Source: Euleptes europaea
Lineage: Eukaryota; Chordata; Lepidosauria; Squamata; Sphaerodactylidae
Reading direction: 5' to 3'
Assembly (NCBI RefSeq): GCF_029931775.1
Contig: NC_079328.1
Location: forward strand, 10,902,501-10,966,500
DNA: 64,000 nucleotides
Position numbers and translations under genes: made by a program. The first letter of the stretch is position 1, and the number at the start of each line of letters is the position of its first letter. Below the pieces are notes generated by a model, which saw nothing but the letters and a program-made list of their open reading frames with translations, searched no databases and was not told the origin of the DNA. Shown here in pieces: positions 55,188 to 64,000 of this stretch.

Positions 55188-57382
55188 TAAGAACATAAGA
55201 AAGGCCCTGCTGGATCAGACCAAGGCCCATCAAGTCCAGCAGTCTGTTCACACAGTGGCCAACCAGGTGCCTCCAGGAAGGCCACTAACAAGACGACTGC
55301 AGCAGCACCATCCTGCCTGTGTTCCGCCGCACCCAAAATAATAGGCATGCTCCTCTGATACTAGAGAGAATAGGTATGCAGCATGACTAATATCCATTCT
55401 AACTAACAGCCGTGAATACCCCTCTCCTCCATGAATATGTCCACCCCCCTCTTAAAGCCCTCCAAGCTGGCAGTCATCACCACATCCTGGGGCAGGGAGT
55501 TCCACAATTTAACTATGCATTGTGTGAAAAAATACTTCCTTTTATCTGTTTTGAATCTTTCACCCTCCAGCTTTAGCAGATGACCCCGTGTTCTAGTATT
55601 ATGGGAGAGGGAGAAAAACTTCTCCCTGTCCACTCTCTCCAAACCATGCATAATTTTATAGACTTCTATCATGTCTCCCCTCAGCCGCCTTCTTTCCAAG
55701 CTAGACAACCCTAAGCATCTTAACCGCTCCCCATAAGACAGTTGCTCTAGTCCCCTAATCATTTTGGTTGCTCTTTCCTGCACCTTCTCAAGCTCTGCAA
55801 TATCCTTTTTTAGGTGAGTTGACCAGAACTGTACACAGTATTCCAAGTGTGGTCTCACCATAGATTTGTACAAGGGCAGTATTTATTCTCTATTCCTCGT
55901 CTAATTATGTTTTATTCTCTATTCCTCGTCTAATTATGGCCAGCATGGAATTTGCCTTTTTTACAGCAGCCGCACACTGGGTTGACATCTTCATTGAGCT
56001 ATCCACTACCACCCCAAGATCCCTTTCTTGGTCTGTCGCTGCCAGCACAGATCCCATCAGTGTATATGTGAAGTTGGGATTTTTTGTCCCAATATGCATC
56101 ACTTTACACTTACTCACATTGAATCTCATTTGCCATTTTAATGCCCATTCTTCCAGTATGCAGAGATCCTTCTGGAGCTCTTCACAGTCCAATTTTGTTT
56201 TAACCACCCTAAATAATTTGGTGTCATCTGCAAACTTGGCTACTTCACTGTTTAACCCCAACTCCAGGTTATTGATGAACAGGTTGAAAAGCACCGGTCC
56301 CAACACAGATCCCTGAGGCACCCCACTGCTCACATTCCGACATTATAAGAACTGACCATTGATTCCTACTCTCTGCTTCCTATTTTTCAGCCAGCTCTCA
56401 GTCCATAAGAGGACTTGTCCTCTTATCCCGTGACTATGAAGTTTGCGTAGGAGTCTTTGGTGGGGGACTTTGTCAAAAGCTTTTTGGAAATCCAAATACA
56501 CAATATCCGCAGGCTCATTCCTGTCCACATGCTTATTGACACTTTCAAAAAAAACTAACAGGTTAGTGAGACAGGACCTACCCTTACAGAAGCCATGTTG
56601 GGTTTTGCCCAGCAGACCTTGCCCTTCTATATGCTTGACAATTCTATCTTTAATAATGCTTTCCACTAATTTACCCGGAACAGATGTTAAACTAACTGGC
56701 CTGTAATTTCCTGGGTCCCCCCCTGGAACCTTTTTTATAAATGGGTGTTACATTGGCCATTCTCCAGTCCTCTGGTCCAGAGGCTGATCGAAGGGACATA
56801 TTACATATCTTTGTTAAAAGTTCAGCAATTTCCCATTTGAGTTCTTGAAGAACTCTAGGATGAATACCGTCTGGTCCCTGTGACTTGTTAGTTTGCAGTT
56901 TGTCTAGACGTTCTACGACTTCCTGCCTTGTTACCACTATTTGCCTCAGTTCCTCATTTTCCCCTCTCCAAAATCTCTGTTCAGGAGAAGGAATCTGCCC
57001 TGTAACTTCAACAGTGAAGACAAATGAGAAGAATTCATTTAGTTTTTCCGCAATCGCTTTATCCTCCCTTAGAGTTCTTTTACTCCCATTGTCATCCAAT
57101 GGTCCAACCTCTTCCCTAGCTGGTTTCCTATTCCTAATATACTGAAAGAATTTCTTATTGTTTGTTTTGATGTGTTTAGCAATATGCCCCTCAAAATCTT
57201 TTTCTTTTTGCATCTCTAATTATCTGCTTGCATTTCCTTTGTGCAAGTTTGTGTTTGCTTCTGTTCGCCTCGTTTGGGCATACCTTCCAGTCTCTGAAGG
57301 AAGACTTTTTTTCTCTAATTGCTTCCTTCACCTTACCTGTTAGCCAGGGTGGTGACCTCTTGGACTTATTACTACCTTTCCC

Positions 57383-60300
57383 GCTCCAGGCAAAAGGGGC
57401 ATCTTGAAGCTTGGGTTTTCCCGCCCTTTGCTCGGGGAGACAGGACTTAAAACTTCTCATTTCCTGTCTCCTGGGTGGGAAAGCCTCCAGCTTCCACTTT
57501 TCCTCCTGCCTTTGCGGGGAGAGCACGCATTAGCAGAGCTCCTTTGCTTTCCCTTTTTAGGCTTGTTCAATTGTTTATTTGTTGTCGCACACCAGAAGGG
57601 TCATCCACACTCTAGAAGATCACGGATACCTTGTGAATTACAACAAGAGTTTTCTTCAACCCTCCCAGACCCTACTACACCTAGGTGTCATCATCAACAC
57701 AGCCAAAGACACCGTCATCCTTCCCGAGGACAAAGTCTCCAAGGTGTCTCTTCTTGCAAAGCAACTTTCCAAGGTACAATGCTCACGACTCCTCACCCTA
57801 GCAAGTCTCCAAGGTCTAATGATCTCATACATCCCTGCCGTGCCGTGGGCCCGCTTCCACGCAAGACCGCTACAGTGGCTTCTGAGACCCCACCAGGCTC
57901 ATATCACCAGGAAAGTCAACAAGATCATTCCTTTGAACCAGGTAACAAGGAAAAGTCTCAAATGGTGGAGCCATGCATCAAATCTCCAGAAAGGCAAGTT
58001 GTTCATTCTGCCAGAACCGTTGCAGATATTCACCGATGCTTCCCTACAAGGGTGGGGGGCCACCCTAGGGAAGGAATTGATCCAGGGGATTTGGTCCCGG
58101 GAGGAACGAAAACATCACATAAACCTCCTGGAGCTAAGAGCGGTGTACCTGGCACTACTTCACTTTCACAATCACATCCAATTCCAGCATGTCCTCATTC
58201 GAACGGACAACATAGCAACGAAGGCCCACCTAAACAAGCAGGGTGGGTCCCGGTCGTCCACGCTACACCAGGAAGCAGAAAAGATCTTCCGATGGGCAGA
58301 GAAGAACCTTCTCCACATTCAGGCAGAACACATTCAAGGAGTACAGAATGTACAGGCAGATTGGCTCAGCCGTCGGGCACTAGACGAGGGGGAGTGGGCT
58401 CTTTGTCATCAAGCATTCCAACTGATCAACCGGAAGTCGGGTCCACTACAGGTGGATCTATTTGCTTCGATTCAAAATCGGCAACTCCCGAGATTTTTCT
58501 CCCGGTTTTCCATCCAAGCTCGGAACAAATAGATGCTCTACTAGTCCCCTGGCCACCAGGTATCCTGTTTGCCTTTCTTCCCCTGCCCATTCTCCCAAGA
58601 GTTCTCAGAAAGATTCAGTTGGAGAAGGCCCTGGTGATACTGGTTGCTCCGGACTGGCCTCGCCGGCCGTGGTATGCGGACCTGACGGCAATGTCCATTC
58701 AGAGGCCCTGGCGGCTCCCAAATTTCCCCAACTTACTACATCAGGGACCCATATCACACCCCAATCCAGCTTGGTTCAAGCTCAACGTGTGGACATTGAG
58801 AGGCTAAATCTGCGTCAGTTGCGACTGAGTGAAGAAGTGATCAACACTATAATAGAAGCCAGACGTCCTTCTACGTGGAGAATATATGAATACACCTGGA
58901 GAACTTTCGTCAGGTGGTGCAGGTGCAAATATACAGATCCTCTCAATGTAGATCTCCCATCCCTACTGGCCTTTTTACAGGATGGAGTCCTGCTGGGCCT
59001 AAGGACAAATGCCTTGTGCAAACAGGTATCGGCCATAGCCACAGTAGTTCCTTCACTCGACGGTTACACCCTAGCAAGCCATCCACAGGTTAAAGCCTTC
59101 CTTAAGGGCGTAGCCCAAACACTTCCTACTCCAATTCATCGGTTCCCCACGTGGAGCCTTGGTCTAGTTCTTCGTGCACTCACGAGACCACCATTTGAAC
59201 CTTTAGGAGAGGCCCAACTGCAGTATCTAGGAATGAAGACTATCTTCCTTACAGCGGTTACTTCTGCAAGGAGAATCTCAGAGTTGGGGGCTCTTTCTAT
59301 CAGGAAAGAACTGTGTCTATTCCAAAGGGCAAAGTGGTACTTAGACCTGACCCGGCCTTTACCCCTAAAGTCAATTCTACCTTCCACAGAAAGCAAGAAA
59401 TATACCTTCTTTCCTTCTGTCCTAATCCTACTAACCCCAAAGAGAAATCATGGCACACCCTTGATGTCCGCAGAGCTCTTCGAACATACATCAAAAGGAC
59501 AGCTTCCTTTAGGACGACAGACTTTCTATTCATTTCTGGGTCTGACCCAAACAAGGGTCGCAGATTGTCCAGACCTTCCTTAAGCCGAGCAATCAAGCCT
59601 GCATTTCTGAGACTTACCATCGAAGCAAACTTCCTATTCCAGCGGGCATCACAGCCCATTCGGTCCGTAGTGCCGCCACCACAGCAGCAGCTAACAGACT
59701 AGCGTCAGTCGAAGAAATTTGCAGAGCGGCCACATGGGCTTCCAATTCCACCTTTGTGAAGCACTACCGTATTAACACCTATGCTTCGGCAGATGCGGCC
59801 TTCGGAAGATGAATTTTACAGCATGTGATAGAGGAAGGGGAACTCTAAATCCCACCAGGATAATACTTAAGCTCTTGGACATCCCAAGCTTCAAGATGCC
59901 CCTTTTGCCTGGAGCAGGAATGTAGCCATGTTACTCACCGAGAGGGCTCTTTCTGCTCCGAGGTAAAAGGGGCATCTTGCCCCACCCTGATTTAGAGGGG
60001 CAGGTTTTAGTTAACCTGGGCTTATTCAGAGCATAATGTAAGGCTTTCCAGCCACCCTGGGCAATTCCCATAAAATCACTCGCTCAGACGACCATCCAGA
60101 AGCAGGTAAGTTTATTGAGAAGCATCAGGTATAACTAGGCCCTTACACGGTCCGAGCTGCAAGTGCTTTCCATTACAAAAGTGCATGACTATAAACAGTA
60201 CTACATTGCAGGTGTCAGTTACATGTTTTGGGAACGCGGTGATAACAGTACCAGGCTAGACTAGAGAGCAGACATCAAAGGAGCTCATTAGCAGAAGCTA

Positions 60301-60901
60301 AGAAGCCAAGGTCAGGAGGGAGGGGGAAACGGGGAGAGGAGAGCGAGCAGAACATTTAAGCTGAGGCCTACTCAAGGAACACTTCAGTGGAGGCCTGAAC
60401 CAACATTCCAGCAAGGGCCTGATCCGCCGCTTTTACGGGCAGAACAGGAAGAGAGTCAAGGCAGTACCTCACACATACACTACATTCTCCTTCACAACCA
60501 TTCCCTTCTTAGGAAGGATTATCTACAACACATGCAAAGTCACTTCAGTCCATAGATCTGTTTAGCCTGGAGGGCAGCCTACCCTTTTGTTCTTAATTCC
60601 CTACTACACCAAGTAATTCTCGTCTTGTTTGTGTAGATAGGATGTTAAATGTTGGATTGTTCCCATACCAAGTTTTTGGTTGTGGTTATTATGTTTGTCT
60701 TCTCTAGTTTTTTATTCCTGTCTCTAGCAACTGGCTTCTTGGAAAAGTGGAAGCTGGAGGCTTTCCCGCCCAGGAGACAGGAAATGAGAAGTTTTAAGTC
60801 CTGCCTCCCCGAGCAAAGGGCGGGAAAACCCAAGCTTCAAGATGCCCCTTTTACCTCGGAGCGGAAAGAGCCCTCTCGGTGAGTAACAGGGCTACATTCC
60901 T
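57383..60901 (+). mobile_element. DIRS-type tyrosine-recombinase retroelement, fossil
   Basis: Inverted terminal repeats lie at 57383-57510 (GCTCCAGGCAAAAGGGGCAT) and about 60750-60901. An internal complementary region near 59890-59970 joins the complements of both outer ends, the hallmark of DIRS. Parts are a reverse transcriptase/RNase H segment (57579-58532, with TDASLQGWGATLGKEL and NVQADWLSRR) and a tyrosine recombinase segment (about 58780-59660, with TWRIYEYTWRTFVRWC and TAVTSARRISEL). It sits in the CR1 at 55186-62312 and carries a solo LTR at 60037-60473. The element is broken, with a few breaks. Confidence 0.9.
60037..60473 (-). repeat. Solo LTR inside the DIRS element
   Basis: A TG...CA segment (TGTAAGGCTTTCCAG to TACCTCACA) with flanks CATAA and CATAC, a 5 bp duplication with one difference. 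It shares the AAAATCACTCGCTCAGAC and GTTTATTGAGAAGC blocks with the Gypsy LTR family in this window. Confidence 0.75.
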
Positions 60902-62427
60902 GACCTGCGGTATACAAACTAGCTGAGCCTCTAATAATGTGGACTTGAGTAACCCCCAAGCCTTTTCAAGAGATTTAACCCTCCTAACTGTTCCTTTCAA
61001 CTTCCTCTTTACCAGTTTTCTCATTTTAGAGAAGTTCCCTCTTTTAAAGTCAAAGGTAATTGTGTGAGATTTCCCAATTACTTTCCCACTTACAGATAAA
61101 TTAAATTTGATGCCATTGTGATCACTATTGCCAACTGGCTCAACTATATCCACATCCCTCACTAAATCACTGGCAGCACCACAGAGTATTAAATCCAGGA
61201 TCGCCTCCCCTCTGGTTGGGTCTATGACCAACTGTTCGAGGGCACAGTCATTCAGGATGTCTAAAATTTTTATCTCTTTGGCTTGACTGGAGCATACATT
61301 TATCCAATCGATATGAGGGAAGTTGAAGTCTCCCATTATTACTATTTCATTAACTTTACATGCTTCCCTAATTTCATTCTCCATCTCAAGATCACCCTGA
61401 GCCATTTGGTTAGAGGGCCGATAGAACGTCCCCAGTACTAAATCTCCTTTGGGGCCCGGAATCGTCACCCATAAGGATTCTGTGGACGAGTCTGCCCTTT
61501 TTATGGGCTCTAGCTTATTAGACACTATGCCTTCCTTGATATACATAGCAACACCCCCTCCAATACGGCCTTCCCTGTCATTTCTATACAGTTTGTAACC
61601 AGGGATGACTGTATCCCACTGGTTCTCTCCCCTCCACCAGGTTTCTGTAAGGCTCACTATATCTATGTTTTCCCTTAAAACCATGCACTCTAATTCCCCC
61701 ATTTTTGCTTGGAGGCTTCTAGCATTAGCATAGAAACACCTCCACACTGTTTCTCTCTTTCGACTTGCCTGGCATGTGCCTTTGGGCATCTTTAAGTGGC
61801 TATCCATCATTTTCCCCCCATTCCCTTTCATGTCCAAGTAATTCCCATGTGGGCGATCTGAAGCAATTTTCCCTTTGTCCATGTGCACTGAGTTTGCCCG
61901 AACCGGATGCTTCTCAGCTCCTGTTGGCTTTCCCCCCAGGTTCAGTTTAAAAGCTGCTCTGCCACCATTTTAATATTATGCGGCAGCAGTCTGGTTCCAT
62001 CCTGGTTCAAGTGGAGCCCATCCCTTTTGTATAGGCCCGGCTTGTCCCAAAATGTTGCCCAGTTCCTTACAAATCTAAAGCCCTCTTCCCTGCACCACCG
62101 TCTCATCCACGCATTGAGACTCACCAACTGTGCCTGCCTAGCTGGTCCTGCACGTGGAACAGGTAGCATTTCTGAGAAAGCTACCTTGGAGGTCCTGGCT
62201 TTTAGTCTCCTGCCTAGCAACCGAAATTTGGATTCCAAGACCTCCGGACTACATTTCCCCACTTGTTGGTGCCAACATGCACCACAACCATTGGCTCCTC
62301 CCCAGCACTACCTAAGTGCTACTGGACTCTTTTCTCCAGGGGAACTCTGGTGTTCAGAGCTCAATCGAAATTCTGGGAGCTCTCAGGTCCTACTAGGGAT
62401 GCCAGCCTCTACAGCCTGAGGAGGTTT

Positions 62428-62640
62428 TTTTAAGTATTTAGTTATTACAATTTTATCCCTCCAAGGAGCCCAGAGTGGCTTACAATGTTTTCTGCTAACA
62501 ACAGCCTTGCAAAGTAGGTTAGGCCAGTCAAGTGTGGCTGGCCCATGGTCGCCCTGTGAGTTTCAGGGCAGAGTTGAGTTTTGAAGCTGGGTCTCTCCCA
62601 GAGCCTAGCCTGACACTCTAAGCATTGCACGCCATTATAT
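62428..62640 (-). mobile_element. tRNA-headed SINE, second family, diverged
   Basis: Reverse-oriented: CCAAGGAGCCCAGAGTGGCT, then TAGGTTAGGCC and CTAGCCTGACACTCTAAGCA. Older than the other copies. Confidence 0.5.
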
Positions 62641-62689
62641 GAAATGTGCATTTGTGGGGGGTGCAGCACCAAAATTCAAGCGACTCAAC

Positions 62690-62895
62690 TCTCCTCCAAT
62701 ACCACATCTCCAATTAATCAATTTTATTCCTTGCAGTTTTCTTCATTGTCCAACTTTCGCATCCATACATAGTAACAGGGAATGCCACAGTATGAATGAT
62801 CTTGGTCTTCAGTGACTCTTCCTTATACTTAAGGATCTATTGTCTTTCCTTCATGGCTGGCCTTCCAGGTCTCAATCTCCTTCTCATGTCTTGTG
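62690..62895 (-). mobile_element. RTE/Bov-B-like LINE fragment
   Basis: Minus-strand reading gives SLKTKIIHTVAFPVTMYGCE then SWTMKK, which matches the CESWT region of RTE/Bov-B reverse transcriptases. Only this short part is present. Bov-B is the expected partner of the Sauria SINEs here. Confidence 0.6.
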
Positions 62896-62939
62896 TATTC
62901 TTTGATTAAAATAAAAAAAAAAACAACGTAAAGTTCTGA

Positions 62940-63735
62940 ATATTTCTGTTGCTTTCTGTCAACCTAACACACATAAAATGGGACCCTAAGTTAATAACTC
63001 CCGTGCCACCTCCCTTATTTATTACATGCTCATGGAGTCACATGCTTCTAAGTGGCTTCAATATATTGAGAGCAAAATTAAATCTATTGGCCTTGACTTC
63101 AACTCCTTGCTCATGCTTACTGAGGCTGAAGCCTTCCAAAGGATAAAATGCAGACTTTTAGATAGGGTTTCAAGATCTAAATAGTGTTGCTAACAAAACA
63201 TGTTCCCCATTAAATATAGGGGTACCTTTTGGTGTTTACCAACCCTCCCCATACTTATCTCACCTGTGTGATCCGTCTCAAGGTAGAGTCATTTCTCTGG
63301 CTAGATTTAATGTTCTGCCATCTGCGCTATTTGAAGGCAGATTTTGGGGAATCCCTCTGTCTACCAGGCTTTGCCCCTGTGACAACAATTGTATTGAAAC
63401 AGTTGCTCATGTCTTATTTTATTGTAGTTTCTATACAGAATCTCGCCATGATCTATTAAGCCCCCTGTTGATTGATGTCCCAGATTCTTTTACTGTCGCC
63501 TATTTATTGAATAACCGTGTAGCCTCTAATATTGGAGATGGTGGCACAATTTTTAAAGATTATTTTAAAAGCCTGCCAAACAGTTAATTAGATGGTATTA
63601 TCAACAAAGAATGTTATTCGATGTAACTGTCTACCAACTATTTTTTAAAGGGCACCTTTTAATATTTCCATTCCTTTTGTATCCTTTTGTATTGTGCCTT
63701 TTTATGCCAATAAAGGAATGATTGATTGATTGATT
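62940..63735 (+). mobile_element. LINE 3' end with (GATT)n-type tail
   Basis: Broken frames read like the C-terminal zinc-binding part of a LINE reverse transcriptase (CDNNCIETVAHVLFYCSFY). A 3' UTR ending TTATGCCAATAAAGGAATGA and a GATTGATTGATTGA tail follow. The clade was not determined. The same 3' end was inserted at 49182-49222. Confidence 0.7.
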
Positions 63736-64000
63736 GAACTCGCGTGCCATTATTTTGTCACAGGCTCTGGCTGCCCCCAGGCAAGCCACTTTTGGCTGAC
63801 CCATGGGACAGAGACCCTCTCCCAGTTAACCAGACCCATCACAAACTGGAGTTGTGTATTACCAGCATACAGACCCAAATTTCTAGGTGATATTTCTCAG
63901 TGGTTTCACAGATGTTTAAAAGTATGTACGAGAGACAATATTGCATCCTGAAGCATCCCAAAGGCCATGGGGTGGGACAGTAGTCTCCTCAAGGTTGGAC
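63736..64000. other. Window end, no feature seen
   Basis: No repeat, gene or splice-flanked frame was recognised here. Confidence 0.4.

Larger units (their letters stand above)
55186..62312 (-). mobile_element. CR1 LINE, nearly complete, interrupted by a DIRS element
   Basis: On the minus strand: ORF1 with an esterase-like end (61942-62262, LNAWMRRWCREEGFRFV, DGLHLNQDGTRLLP). ORF2 endonuclease follows (60905-61888, WRCFYANARSLQAKMGELEC, SLTETWW, IVIMGDFNFPHIDW, SDHNGIKF). Then come the reverse transcriptase in pieces (57383-56692 WLTGKVKEAI, NKSQGPDGIHPRVLQEL, ANVTPIYKKGSR; 56666-56343 KTQHGFCKGRSCLTNL, DFQKAFDKVPHQRL; 56333-55905 GVPQGSVLGPVLFNLFINNL, KFADDTKLF with the catalytic ADD) and the C-terminus (55873-55403). 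The 3' end is CTTATGTTCTTATGT. Frames change about three times, and a 28 bp tandem duplication lies near 55890-55935. The 5' end is cut in ORF1. Confidence 0.92.

Overview
This window is vertebrate nuclear DNA, most likely from a squamate reptile and possibly a gecko-like lizard. Three host genes have ordinary vertebrate exon-intron structure. Between and inside them lies a repeat mix typical of squamates: Sauria-type and other tRNA-headed SINEs, a 5S rRNA-headed SINE, CR1, L1, RTE/BovB-like and L2-like LINEs, Penelope-like fragments, hAT-type elements, and Ty3/Gypsy and DIRS retroelements. The species call is an inference from repeat types and protein similarity; no search was run.

Host genes. 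The centre carries a conserved block in the order IK(-) - NDUFA2(+) - TMCO6(-), the block known from human 5q31 read in reverse. IK (spliceosomal RED protein) was rebuilt as 20 in-frame coding exons (17079-30426, 555 aa). Intron 12 is of GC-AG type and intron 14 carries U12-type AT-AC signals. NDUFA2 (complex I accessory subunit, 97 aa) has 3 exons (30891-36011). IK and NDUFA2 start head to head about 460 bp apart in a CpG island that contains a roughly 190 bp tandem duplication. TMCO6 (armadillo-repeat protein, 507 aa) has 12 coding exons (37206-53673), starts in a second CpG island and is convergent with NDUFA2. At the left edge (1138-4177, +) four exon-like blocks belong to a glutamate-rich coiled-coil gene that I do not recognise.

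Left repeat region (4.2-17 kb). A Ty3/Gypsy element (5453-10853, minus), a fossil with nearly identical LTRs, is followed by a CR1 3' end that was split by the 5' half of an L1, and by several palindromic and tandem repeats.

Right repeat region (54-64 kb). A nearly complete CR1 LINE (minus, 55186-62312) was interrupted by a DIRS element (57383-60901), which was itself interrupted by a solo LTR (60037-60473). RTE/BovB-like and other LINE fragments follow to the window end. I found no rRNA or tRNA genes, no CRISPR array and no prokaryotic feature.
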